Shown here: one piece after another, positions 26,037-35,719 of the stretch
Position numbering within the stretch: position 1 is the first letter of the stretch
How the letters are laid out: each line of letters begins with the position of its first letter
Made by a program: the position numbers and the translations under genes
Source: Fulvia fulva
Taxonomy: Eukaryota > Ascomycota > Dothideomycetes > Mycosphaerellales > Mycosphaerellaceae
DNA length: 64,000 nucleotides
NCBI RefSeq assembly: GCF_020509005.1
Contig: NC_063025.1
Span: forward strand, 396,487 to 460,486
Reading direction: 5' to 3'
Notes under the pieces: model-generated
The model's database searches: none
What the model was told of the DNA's origin: nothing
The model's input: the letters and a program-made list of their open reading frames with translations, nothing else

Positions 26037-26350
26037 GGTTGTAGAGTCGGTCTGGATGAGGCAGTCAATATCGTCTGCAATCATGACACCTACCCTGAAG
26101 GAGGCGACTCTCCTGGGAGAGTCGGTCTGGAGAAGGCAGTCACCACCGTCTGTACGTATGACACCTGCGCTGAAGGAGGCGACTCTCCTGGGAGAGTCGG
26201 GCTGGAGAAGGTAGTCAACACCGTCTGTACGTATGACACCTGCCTTGGAGGAGGCGACTCTCCTGGGAGAGTCGGTCTGGAGAAGGCAGTCACCATCGTC
26301 TGTACGTATGACACCTGCGCTGAAGGATGCGACTCTCCTGGGAGAGTCGG
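26037..26350. repeat. 75-bp minisatellite with palindromic core, about four units
   Basis: The motif CCTGGGAGAGTCGG recurs at 26112, 26187, 26262 and 26337, exactly 75 bp apart. A partial, more diverged unit lies at 26037-26111. Every unit holds the 20-bp inverted repeat CGACTCTCCTGGGAGAGTCG (9-bp arms, 2-nt centre). Because 75 is a multiple of 3, the repeats keep all frames, and three overlapping ORFs run through them. Confidence 0.9.
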
Positions 26351-26554
26351 TGTAATGTAGGAAGTTGCGATGACCTGCTCCATCCTCTTCCACAGACGGG
26401 TGTCGCCTTTGACGCGTCCGAAGCGGTAGCTGTCTTGCAACACTCCAAACTCGTGGCGTGCCATGTGCCACACGCCCAGAGTGAGGTAGTGGGTCATGTT
26501 CTGTCGACGGATGCGGTGCAGGTGGTAGGAACATTGAAGGGTGACAAGATGCAT
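26090..26554 (-). CDS. Hypothetical ORF whose C-terminus is made of the 75-bp repeats, 154 aa
   Basis: It starts at an ATG at 26554. About 68 residues of non-repetitive sequence (including HYLTLGVWHMARHEFGV) are followed by 25-residue repeats of the type PTLPGESPPSAQVSYVQ. The unique N-terminal part looks protein-like. The repeat part is equally open in a second minus frame (25941-26534) and a + frame, so coding is uncertain. It may be a 5' exon of the gene at 25381-25854, but I see no convincing splice pair. Confidence 0.3.
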   Translation of the reverse strand: MHLVTLQCSYHLHRIRRQNMTHYLTLGVWHMARHEFGVLQDSYRFGRVKGDTRLWKRMEQVIATSYITPTLPGESHPSAQVSYVQTMVTAFSRPTLPGESPPPRQVSYVQTVLTTFSSPTLPGESPPSAQVSYVQTVVTAFSRPTLPGESPPSG

Positions 26555-26769
26555 GTGTTTAGATGGTGTTGACGATGTTGAAGTTGCCCTGGCTGCTGGT
26601 CGGATGATTGATTACCCGCGAGGCAGTCGCCGAGTCAACGTGTGATGGTGTGACGTTCTTATCCGAACATACCGCCGGCTTGGCGCTCAGCTTTGTATTT
26701 AGAGTTTTCTCAGGTAGCTTTTCTGTATCTCAGATTCACACTCGCTAAGGTTCTCACAATGGATCATTG

Positions 26770-27051
26770 ATGTTTTGGAGGCCAAGTGTCGCACTCCGTG
26801 TACATCTTGCTCGCCATCGGAAACATGTCACGCGTCCAAGAGGGGCTCTTAGATCACTCGGACAACGGCGCCCAGTGAAATCTCCCACGAGACTGCGTAC
26901 GCCTAGTGAAATCTCCTACGAGACTACGGACGGCTATAACAGCTCGACCTACATTACCGACGAGATCAGCAACATAGACGTGCTCGGCCTTATGTCCACG
27001 GGCCCGGTCAGGGACGACATTATGTACTGGCTCACGCCCAGGCTGACGTGA
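26770..27051 (+). CDS. Hypothetical ORF, 93 aa
   Basis: ATG-started frame in normal-composition DNA. It contains a two-copy 32-bp repeat at about 26874-26935 (agtgaaatctcc). The second half, with ISYETTDGYNSSTYITDE and MSTGPVRDDIMYWL, looks more protein-like than the Arg-rich first half. No domain recognised, and it may be a gene fragment. Confidence 0.25.
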   Translation: MFWRPSVALRVHLARHRKHVTRPRGALRSLGQRRPVKSPTRLRTPSEISYETTDGYNSSTYITDEISNIDVLGLMSTGPVRDDIMYWLTPRLT

Positions 27052-27689
27052 TCCCGAACGGGGACATGGCCAAGTATACGAGCGTGTTCAAGGACATCAT
27101 CCTAAACAAGAACATCTTAACCAACACAACATGCACCAGAAAACTCAGAAAACAGCATTACAGCGAAATTGACGATAGGAACTACCACCTCGCTTAGGAA
27201 GGATCTGCGCATCCAATGAGGGAAACATAAAGAAGAAGAAGATCGAAGCACTTGAGCGAAGAAGATTGACGAATTACTAATGTAGTGACGGCCAGCTCTG
27301 TACCTTTGTACACGTGCGTGTACCCTCACCTCATCCTATCTCCTACTTACTATTCCCTGCAGAATCTTCTACTCCATGGTCCTCCTGCTGTCGAACGGAA
27401 CGCCCTGGCGTGCACTGGACGAACCCGGGCTTGCCCTTTCTGCTCTTGCCCGTCGCTTTGCTCAATTCACGTCCCTCATCGCACGAGCGAGCTTCTGCGG
27501 ACGGGGGCAAAGCAAGTTTGATAAGAAGCCCAGCTAGAACTACCTGAAGCTGCACTAAATATTACTTCAAGCCGCAGCTGATCTGACAATGTCAACGCCT
27601 TCGCTAGGGCCGGAGGACGGGTGTTCTTCGTTCTACACTGTCACTGACTTTTTCATCTCACTGTTCTTCGTGGGCCCGCCATAATCACA
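27052..27689. other. Non-RIP spacer without a supported gene
   Basis: Several overlapping frames of 60-80 codons occur on both strands (27117-27555) with no domains. A possible intron acceptor (CCCTGCAG) lies at about 27355-27362. Nothing can be called. Confidence 0.3.
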
Positions 27690-28046
27690 ATGAGACTGCT
27701 ATACAGCACCTTCCGTCGCTCACCAAACACCTTAGGCATGACCGCGAATTACCGAACCCCCGCCGATCCCTCCAGTCCGAACGGCCTTCCACCTCCACGA
27801 GACGGGACATGAAGAATCGAGTACTCGCACACGAGTCAGCAGCACATGCGTAGCTATGAGGCACACGCGAGCCAACCACTGCGCATCTTGCACACGAAGA
27901 CCGAGCAGCTCGAGCTCAACATACTCGAGACACTGCACCTCTATAGCACTAGGATTGAGAGACTAAAGATGGAGCTTCACTTATACACGGACTGCTCGAA
28001 ACCTGCATTCACTAGTCGTAATTATAGCTCCCGCGGCACGCCTTAG
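27690..28046 (+). pseudogene. Possible small gene with one in-frame TGA
   Basis: From the ATG at 27690 the frame runs 40 codons to a TGA, then continues open for another 78 codons in the same frame to the stop at 28044-28046. The second part has a leucine-rich helical stretch, EQLELNILETLHLYSTRIER, that would suit a coiled coil. Either a broken gene or chance. No family recognised. Confidence 0.25.
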
Positions 28047-28799
28047 ACGAAGCACCATCGCACTGCTATGAACAACTTGGAATCTCGCAAGATCCAAGCG
28101 CGGTGACCGAGTCATCTGTACAGTGACCTCCGCCTAGGCGGCAGGTGCAAGCATTGGAAAGCGATGTTGTTCGTAGCGCAGTCAGGTGGTGGAGGTGTAC
28201 AAATAGAGGTGAAGATCGAGCGTGTAATACTAGAGAAGGAGCGTTAGGGCAGATAGGGCAACGGTTCACCTGCTTTAGGGACTTACCTACGGCATAGTCG
28301 GAGGACATTGGGCGAGGGATGTATCAATCGAAGAAGGCATCGCGGGAGGATAGCACATTTTCGCGGCTTCGATCAGGTCAAGATGTCTTTGAGGAAAAGT
28401 AAGAGGGTCGTTAGCAATAACTCACTAAGGCAATGTAAAGTCTCTAAACTCCTCCTTCCACCACTACCACCACTACCACCCTATCTCCTTCTCAAGCCCT
28501 CCGGATTTTAAAGCACCTACTACACACTTCGCGACGCGCGCATTAGCGTAGGCTTCTCGGCGGAGCCGGATGCTAGTAGCTCCACCTCGACGTCAACAAC
28601 ACCACTACGAATAGTATACTAGACAGCCCTAACCAAGCCTCAATTTACCATCACATCATTTCGTAAGGAGTGGCTAGGACAGAAACTCATGTACCTAATC
28701 CTCGCTATAAGTAAGCAGCCTAGGTCATATAGCACTTTAAGTATAGTATATACTTCTTTATACGATTAAGTCTCGGATTTACTAGTAGCCCCGTGTCCC
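28047..28799. other. Transition from gene island to RIP-mutated DNA
   Basis: Short frames only up to about 28511, including a CTACCACC microsatellite at about 28455-28485. CpA/TpG frequency falls from about 28690 onward. No gene called. Confidence 0.35.
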
Positions 28800-28892
28800 G
28801 AGAGAAATATTAGAGGGCCTATAGTCCCTCCCGTTATACTAAGACTTATATACACGGCTAGCTTTTGTTTCCTAGAAAGACATATTTAAGCA
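28800..28892 (-). repeat. Short dispersed repeat, also at 56250-56335
   Basis: The reverse complement shares the run taagtcttagtata, then gggactataggccctcta, with 56290-56325, plus tttctaggaaa and aaagctagccgt before it. It may be one end of an unidentified transposon. This copy lies just outside the outermost LINE of the big nest. Confidence 0.6.
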
Positions 28893-28920
28893 GATTATAC
28901 GTCCCCGCCGTATTATAATA

Positions 28921-29843
28921 TATAGATAGATAGATAGATTTGTTATTCCCCTGCTCTAGGACCCTATTCGGCCTATATAGGTATATATCTATTATTATAT
29001 ACAAAGGGAAACCCGAATAGGTAAAAACCCTTCCCGCCCCCGACTTCTCCTTATCTAGATTAGCTTTCCCTCTAAACGTACGTAGTCTATATTACTACCC
29101 CGTTAGCCCCCGCTCCTAGCCGGTCTCGTCGCGCTACGCCGTATCCTCTCTTCCTATACTACTTATACTAGGCGGTACTATTCTAGCTAGCCCTTCTCTA
29201 GTATCTAGTTCGTAATACGCCGTAGGTCCTTAACGTTATTAAGAAGTACCCTAATCGTCCGGTTCCTCGCCTTTACTATCTACTCCCCCCTTCCTAGCGA
29301 CTACCTCGGATAGACGAGGAGTACGTACCGTATATTCTAGGAGTAATAGCCGTAGGGGTAGCTAGTATTCGTATATTCTAGGACCTTCTACTATAATAGG
29401 TACCCCTAGAGGCCGATGTGTTCGCTTCGTAGTTAGGTTACTATACTACTCTATACCCTCGTAAGGCGGTAGTAGATAAGCTTCGGGGGGTACTTAACCG
29501 CGGATTTCGTAGCTAACTATTCCTTAGGTTATCTTACTAGCTAAGGGCGTCTACTATACCCTATAACCTAGTTATTCTACGTCTCTTTCTAGAGTTACTC
29601 TATAAACGATTTCTTACCTTCCTATTATATTACTAGCTATTCGTCTCTTACCTAGTAGTTCGGCTCGTTTCCGGGTCGAATACCCTTATACGCTAGTACT
29701 AATTCGCGGGCCCTTACGACTATACTAGCGATAACCTTCTATACTAGGTACTATACTAACTTACCTAAGTAGGAGGTCCGTAGTCCCTAGATATATAGGT
29801 CGATCGGCGGTATAGCGGTATCGTACTTAAGTATCCTTATTAG
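28921..29843 (-). mobile_element. LINE family A, 3' part of outermost nest layer (RIP-dead)
   Basis: It matches intact family A from its (TAGA)n tail to about 31880. The element continues at 47669-49008 after a 17.8-kb insertion. The break is marked by a 16-bp duplication, taagtatccttattag, at 29828-29843 and 47653-47668. Confidence 0.9.
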
Positions 29844-29896
29844 ATAGAGATTTTATTAAGCTATTATAGTACCCTTTAGCCTATATAGCTATACTA
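29844..29896 (-). mobile_element. LINE family B 3' tail (second nest layer)
   Basis: The first 50 bp of an inverted family B element (tail and terminal motif). It is interrupted by a family A insertion bounded by ctatatagctatacta at 29881-29896 and 39935-39950, and continues at 39951. Confidence 0.85.
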
Positions 29897-30959
29897 GGTT
29901 ATATAATAAGACGTTGATTATGTTCGTAAGACCGCGACATTGCTTATCGATCTCTACGCCAAAACAAGACATATTCGAAAGCTCTTATTAAGGCTATTCT
30001 AACGATATATAAAGCAGGCCACTGCCCCTAGGACTAAGGGAGTTCTACCTTATTTAATCTAGATAGCTTAAAGCTCTCTTTACCCTATTTCTTTAGCTCT
30101 AAACGCCGCGGAGGTGCCTAGCTACATTAGGCAACTCCTAGGTAATAGTAGCCTAGGCTACGGCACTAACGGCGCCTACGGCCCTATAGGCGAAGCCCCC
30201 CTAAGACAACTAGTAGCAACTTATAGAGGACGTAAAAAGTATAGAAACTAACGATCAGCTCCCTTACCGGTCTCTATAGGTAATGATCACTTAGCTACGT
30301 ACGGCGCTTATACTATCGTATTACCGAGGGCAATAAGAAATAAGGACGACGTCCTAGGCGATTAGTAAGGCCACCCGGAATCAACACCCCTATAGCTAGG
30401 CATCGGTCGCGGCATCGATACTAGGCCCCCGTCTAACGTACGATATAGTTACGATCCGCATTATAGTAAAGGAAGACTAGGCCGAAGTTACGAAGCTATC
30501 GAACAAGGAGCTCGCCTAACGAATTAACTAACTAGGGGTAGTCGTAGTGAACTAACAGTCTAACGGTACTCTATAGATCTATACTAGCTCTACTACTACT
30601 AGGAGGTACCTAGAGGTATAGCTATAGTAGGCATCTAAGGTTACGGTATTAGCGAAGGTCTTAACGAAACAATTCACGATCCTAGTCTACGATATGCCTA
30701 AGGAGTTTAACCTAACTAACTAGGGTCACCTATACGCTCTCTAAGAGGACAACCCGGTCACTCTTAACTCTCTAATCTAGAAGGCGACTTAGCTCTATAG
30801 GAAATGGCCAGAAGGCAAGAAGGCCTCGGCGCTAATAGTATAGCTATAAGACGCGAAAGCGGCGGATCTAGCGATAGAATAAGGCCTAGTCTAGCAATAT
30901 AGCCTTAAGATAGTAGAAAAGCACTCCTTATCCTTTCGTGTCCTCTAATGCTTTAAATA
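29897..30959 (+). mobile_element. LINE family A, RIP-dead, 5' piece (third nest layer)
   Basis: Collinear with ORF1 of intact family A up to the first zinc knuckle. 50 bp of 5' sequence not found in other family A copies precede the common start (TCGATCTCT at 29947). It is split by the intact copy and resumes at 35991. The joined length, about 5.0 kb, equals a full element. Confidence 0.9.
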
Positions 30960-31137
30960 GATAGATAGATAGATTTGTCATTCCCCTGTTCTAGGACCCT
31001 ATCCGGCCTATGCAGGTATATATCTATTGTTATGTACAAAGGGAAACCCGAATAGGTGAAAACCCTTCCCGCCCCCGACTACTCCTTGTCTAGATTAGCT
31101 TTCCCTCTGAACGTACGTAGTCCATGTCACTACCCCG

Positions 31138-34100
31138 TTAGCCCCCGCTCCTAGCCGGTCTCGTCGCGCTGCGTCGTGTCCTCTCTTCCTGCACTGCTCC
31201 TACTAGGCGGTACTGTTCTAGCCAGCCCTTCTCTAGTATCCAGTTCGTAATGCGCCGTAGGTCTTCAGCGTTGTTAAGAAGTGCCCCAATCGTCCGGTTC
31301 CTCGCCTTTGCCATCCACTCCCCCCTTCCTAGCGACCACCTCGGACAGACGAGGAGTGCGTGCCGTACGTTCTGGGAGCGATAGCCGCAGGGGCAGCTAG
31401 TATTCGTGTATCCTGGAACCTTCCTCCATGATAGGTACCCCTGGAGGCCGATGTGTTCGCTTCGCAGTTGGGTTGCTATGCTACTCTGTGCCCTCGTAAG
31501 GCGGTAGTGGATGAGCTTCGGGGGGTGCTTGACCGCGGATTTTGTAGCTGACCATTCCTTAGGTTGTCCCGCTGGCTGAGGGCGTCCACTATGCCCTACA
31601 ACCTGGTTGTTCCACCTCTCTTTCCATAGTTGCTCTACAAACGATTTCTCACCTTCCCATTGTGTTGCTAGCTGTTCGTCCCTTGCCCGGTAGTTCGGCT
31701 CGTTTCCGGGTCGAATGCCCTTGTGCGCTGGTACTGATTCGCGGGCCCTTGCGACTGCACTGGCGATGACCTTCTGTACTGGGTACTGTGCCGACTTGCC
31801 TAAGTAGGAGGTCCGTAGTCCCTGGATGTATAGGTCGATCGGCGGTATAGCGGTCTCGTGCTCAAGCATCCTCGTTGGTGTCGACTTATATGCCCCGGTG
31901 ACCTTCCTTAGGCATTGGTTTTGGATCTTCGCTAGCGGCGCGACGAGTCCCTTCGATGGGCAGGCCCTCTCGCCTAAGGACCACACTTGGCTGCCATAGG
32001 TAAGGACTGGCCGTACAATAGCCGTATATAGAAGTCGTGACTGCCGGAAGTCCGCCCCCCATGTGGACGCAGTGAGCCTCTGGCATGATGCCATATTCTG
32101 TTCAGCTTTCCGTAATATTGCCTGTACGTGCTTCCTCCACCGTAGCGCCGGGTCCACCCATAGTCCGAGGATCCTGAGCTGATTTGCCGGGTTAGTCGTG
32201 TGCCCCTGTATCTGGATAGAAGCTTGCATATTGTGGAACCGTGGCCGGCGCGTAAAGTGTATCAGATTGTACTTTTCTGGGGCAAACCGAGCCCCGTGCC
32301 TCCTAGCCCAGTCCTCGCAGATCTTGTGCTTCTCTTCTAGTAGCCTACAGTTCTCCTCAGTCGAGGAAGACCACGCTAGGATGTTTGTGTCGTCTACGAA
32401 GCCGCTCGCAGCGGTGTTCTGGGATTCTAGGGCTGGGAGCAGCGTCGCCATAAAGAAGAGGAACAGAATAGGTGCTAGCGTTGAGCCTTGCGGGATTCCA
32501 GTGTGGACTGCTTGAAATGGGCTTCTGTACTGGCCGACCAGGATCGACGTACTGCGGTTTTGGAGGTAGGACCGTACGAAGTTGACAAGCCACTCAGGGA
32601 GTCCTTTCGACCTTAGGATGTAGAGAAGCCGCGGGTGTGACACGTAGTCGAAGGCTCCCGATATGTCTAGGCTAAGTAAGGAAGCCACCTTGTCCCTATT
32701 CTTATACCAGATGGCCTTTACCTGAGAGGTGATAAGTTCCATCGCGGATAGCGTCGATCGCTGTGGGCGCGCACCCATCTGGGTGTCCGGGAGTAGGGAG
32801 TGTTCCTCTGCCGCCTCGGAGAGTCTCGTTGCAACCAGCTTCTCAAGCGCCTTCCCAAGAGTGTTAAGGAGCGCAATTGGGCGGTACGACTTCACCTGCG
32901 TATAGTCTTCCTTCTGCGGCTTGCGTAGGACCACTGTCGTCGATTGTTTAAAAGCTATCGGGTGGTATCCGGTCTGTAGGCAGGCGTTGAAGATCGCTGC
33001 AACTGCTGGGGCTAGTTGATCTCTACACTTCTTTAGTAGCTCGTTTGGGATCCCATCCGGCCCCGGGGCTTTCTTCGCCGGCAACTTCCTCAGCACAGCG
33101 GTAACTTCTCCCTCGGACACCTCCTGTTGGACCGCGATGCTAGGGGCTAGGGGAGTAGAGCTGTTTATGTCGCTTAGATCAGCCTCGACTGGGGGTGGGA
33201 AGAACTTGCTAGCCAGTAGACGAGCCTTGGCCTCGGGGTCGCTAACCGGGCCACTAGGCGATTGTAGCGCTGGGATAGAGAAGGAGGGGCCCTGTGTAGG
33301 GTCCTGTCGGGCCCATTTCGCTAGCTTCCACATCCTCTCTGGCTTGCCGGCGATTTCTTCCACTGTGGCCCTCCAGCCGACTGCTTTCTCCCTCCGTATT
33401 ATGGCTTTCTTCTGTTGGCATGCCTCCCTGTATACGTTCCAGGCCTCCTCGCTATGGCTGCTCGTCCACACCCGGCGGGCTCTCCTTGCTTCTCTTACTA
33501 CCGCAGTGCACTCCGGCGTCCAGTATGGTTTGGACCATGTCGTTGGTTGGGCAAGCGGAACGTGAAGTGAGGTCGCTTTTCTTATTTCGTCTGTCAACCC
33601 CTGGACTGCTTCGTCTATCTCGTCTTTACTGTTGTATTGCTGCTGCGCGATCTGGACTAGCCTCTTGGAGTCATCGAGGTACGCCTGGATGTTGGCCCAG
33701 TGGGCCTTTCCCCAGTTTGGCTTAGGGGTTCTCGCTGGTGTGCGTTGTATCTGTGTCGCAATAGAGGTCCTGACTGGCATGTGGTCTGACGACGCCTCGA
33801 GTTCATGTTCGATCCCACAGTAGGTTACCGTGTGGTAGTGGCTATCTGAGATCCAGGAGAGGTCGATCGTGCCTTGGAGTCCCCCTCTCTTCCAGGTGCC
33901 CAGGTCCTTCGGGGTATTGAGGGCAATTGCGTTGCTCGCCATCAAGTCGAGTACTTCGTCGGCTATAGGGTGCGGCTGCATAAGGCTTTCCCAGGAAGGG
34001 TGGTGTATGTTGAAGTCTCCTACTACGATGTGGCACCCTTGTCTCTTGAGCGCACTGTCTAGGTGTCTGCAGACCCCTAGGTCGCGGCTAGACCTCGAGG

Positions 34101-34455
34101 CTGGCGGTTGCATGTATAGGTTGTGTATCCAGGTGCTACCCACGTGGAGGGAGGTAATATCGCCCCCGCCTTCTTCGTCCGCGTAGTACACTACCTCCCA
34201 GTCGGATTCTAGTATGTCCTTGCTGACATAGAAGCACGTGCGGGGTCTGCCGTCGCCTCGTAGGCATGTCGTGTAGCCTGGTGACTTGCAGGTCGTTGGT
34301 CTCTTATGGTGCGGGTTAATCCATGGCTCCTGGATTGCAAGGACGTGGTGGACGCGCGGGTCCGCCTCGTGTAGGAAATGGTTCTGGACTATATCCTTGC
34401 TATGGTTGACGTTATACTGGATGATGCTAAGCGTGTCGAGGCTAGTCATCGGCAT
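31138..34455 (-). CDS. LINE ORF2: endonuclease and reverse transcriptase
   Basis: A 1105-aa polyprotein that nicks target DNA and reverse-transcribes the element RNA at the nick. From the ATG at 34455: an APE-like endonuclease at residues 9-235 with QYNVN (N15), QEPW (E43), GDFN (D147), the TIDLSW motif (D198) and SDHMPV (H225). A linker follows, then the RT with KAPGPDGIPN at about 462, SLDISGAFD (catalytic D597), TGIPQGSTLAP, FVDD (D688, D689), and a C-terminal C-X1-C-X8-H-X4-C motif (C1021, C1023, H1032, C1037). I see no RNase H domain between RT and CCHC. The start overlaps the ORF1 stop by 14 nt (an alternative ATG six bases downstream also overlaps), suggesting reinitiation or coupled translation. 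All catalytic residues are present. Confidence 0.95.
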   Translation of the reverse strand: MPMTSLDTLSIIQYNVNHSKDIVQNHFLHEADPRVHHVLAIQEPWINPHHKRPTTCKSPGYTTCLRGDGRPRTCFYVSKDILESDWEVVYYADEEGGGDITSLHVGSTWIHNLYMQPPASRSSRDLGVCRHLDSALKRQGCHIVVGDFNIHHPSWESLMQPHPIADEVLDLMASNAIALNTPKDLGTWKRGGLQGTIDLSWISDSHYHTVTYCGIEHELEASSDHMPVRTSIATQIQRTPARTPKPNWGKAHWANIQAYLDDSKRLVQIAQQQYNSKDEIDEAVQGLTDEIRKATSLHVPLAQPTTWSKPYWTPECTAVVREARRARRVWTSSHSEEAWNVYREACQQKKAIIRREKAVGWRATVEEIAGKPERMWKLAKWARQDPTQGPSFSIPALQSPSGPVSDPEAKARLLASKFFPPPVEADLSDINSSTPLAPSIAVQQEVSEGEVTAVLRKLPAKKAPGPDGIPNELLKKCRDQLAPAVAAIFNACLQTGYHPIAFKQSTTVVLRKPQKEDYTQVKSYRPIALLNTLGKALEKLVATRLSEAAEEHSLLPDTQMGARPQRSTLSAMELITSQVKAIWYKNRDKVASLLSLDISGAFDYVSHPRLLYILRSKGLPEWLVNFVRSYLQNRSTSILVGQYRSPFQAVHTGIPQGSTLAPILFLFFMATLLPALESQNTAASGFVDDTNILAWSSSTEENCRLLEEKHKICEDWARRHGARFAPEKYNLIHFTRRPRFHNMQASIQIQGHTTNPANQLRILGLWVDPALRWRKHVQAILRKAEQNMASCQRLTASTWGADFRQSRLLYTAIVRPVLTYGSQVWSLGERACPSKGLVAPLAKIQNQCLRKVTGAYKSTPTRMLEHETAIPPIDLYIQGLRTSYLGKSAQYPVQKVIASAVARARESVPAHKGIRPGNEPNYRARDEQLATQWEGEKSFVEQLWKERWNNQVVGHSGRPQPAGQPKEWSATKSAVKHPPKLIHYRLTRAQSSIATQLRSEHIGLQGYLSWRKVPGYTNTSCPCGYRSQNVRHALLVCPRWSLGRGEWMAKARNRTIGALLNNAEDLRRITNWILEKGWLEQYRLVGAVQEERTRRSATRPARSGG

Positions 34456-35719
34456 CGACAATCATTTCCTCTGTATCGTCCTGTGTCCTACTGCCCTGTG
34501 CGTCCTGGTCTACGCCTATCGGCTGTGTACTAAAGGGGAGCCGGGCCTGGTTAGATTCCCTCGCCGCAGCTAGCAGAGCACGTGGCCTCCCGTACGCCCT
34601 AGGCTGCGCATCCTTTACATCGTTCTCGGCCCTAGGGCGCTTGTGCCCGACCGCCGCTAGTTGGTTCCGGTGTGGGCTAGCCTCACGGTCGCCGTAGAAT
34701 CTTGGGGCGACGGTTCTGTTTGTGATTGCCTTGTTTTTCGCTAGTTTCCGCTGTGGGCATTCCGCACTATACGATGGGTGGTGCCCCGGACAGTTCGCGC
34801 ACCGTCTCGTAGTCGATGTACAGTCCCTAGACATATGGTCTCCTGCACAGTTCGAGCAGGCCTGCTTGTTTGTGCACGTGTAGGTTTGGTGTCCATACTG
34901 TTGGCATTTGAAGCATTGGAGGACACGAAAGGATGAGGAGTGCTTTTCTACTGTCTTGAGGCTGTATTGCCAGACCAGGCCTTGTTCTATCGCTAGATCC
35001 GCCGCTTTCGCGTCTTGTAGCCATACTATTAGCGCCGAGGCCTTCTTGCCTTCTGGCCATTTCCTATGGAGCCAAGTCGCCTTCTGGATTGGAGAGTTAA
35101 GAGTGACCGGGTTGTCCTCTTGGAGAGCGCGTAGGTGACCCTGGTTGGTTGGGTCAAACTCCTTAGGCATGTCGTGGACTAGGATCGTGAATTGTTTCGT
35201 TGAGACCTTCGCTGATGCCGCAACCTTAGATGCCCACTGTGGCTGTGCCTCTAGGTGCCTCCTAGCAGTAGCAGAGCTAGTATAGATCTGTAGAGTGCCG
35301 TTGGACTGTTGGTTCACTGCGACCACCCCTGGTTGGTTGATTCGTTGGGCGAGCTCCTTGTTCGATAGCTTCGCAACTTCGGCCTGGTCTTCCTTTGCTG
35401 CAATGCGGATCGTAACTGCATCGTGCGTTGGGCGGGGGCCTGGTATTGATGCCGCGACCGATGCCCAGCTATGGGGGTGTTGATTCCGGGTGGCCTTGCT
35501 AATCGCCTGGGACGTCGTCCTCATTTCTTGTTGCCCTCGGTGATACGACAGTACAAGCGCCGTGCGTAGCTGAGTGATCATTACCTGTAGAGACCGGTAA
35601 GGGAGCTGATCGTTAGTTTCCATGCTTTTTGCGTCCTCTATAAGTTGCTGCCAGTTGTCTTGGGGGGGCTTCGCCTGTAGGGCCGTAGGCGCCGTTAGTG
35701 CCGTAGCCTGGGCTGCCAT
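34442..35719 (-). CDS. LINE ORF1: Gag-like RNA-binding protein
   Basis: A 425-aa nucleic-acid-binding protein expected to coat the element RNA. ATG at 35719. The N-terminal 260 residues are Gln/Ala-rich, with helical segments and a central region (about 100-250) ordered like an RRM-type ORF1 fold, which is inference. Three zinc knuckles follow: C-X2-C-X4-H-X4-C at about 269-282 and 288-300, and C-X2-C-X4-H-X5-C at about 307-321. A basic stretch and an acidic tail (DDTEEMIVDADD) close the protein. It ends 14 nt inside ORF2. Length and layout are normal for fungal LINE ORF1. RIP-dead versions lie at 8840-10130 and 30120-30958/35991-36455. Confidence 0.95.
   Translation of the reverse strand: MAAQATALTAPTALQAKPPQDNWQQLIEDAKSMETNDQLPYRSLQVMITQLRTALVLSYHRGQQEMRTTSQAISKATRNQHPHSWASVAASIPGPRPTHDAVTIRIAAKEDQAEVAKLSNKELAQRINQPGVVAVNQQSNGTLQIYTSSATARRHLEAQPQWASKVAASAKVSTKQFTILVHDMPKEFDPTNQGHLRALQEDNPVTLNSPIQKATWLHRKWPEGKKASALIVWLQDAKAADLAIEQGLVWQYSLKTVEKHSSSFRVLQCFKCQQYGHQTYTCTNKQACSNCAGDHMSRDCTSTTRRCANCPGHHPSYSAECPQRKLAKNKAITNRTVAPRFYGDREASPHRNQLAAVGHKRPRAENDVKDAQPRAYGRPRALLAAARESNQARLPFSTQPIGVDQDAQGSRTQDDTEEMIVDADD

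Noticed and set aside
25929..26360. 143-codon + ORF through the 75-bp repeats
   Set aside because: It is open because 75 is a multiple of 3 and the unit has few stops. No unique protein-like part supports this strand.
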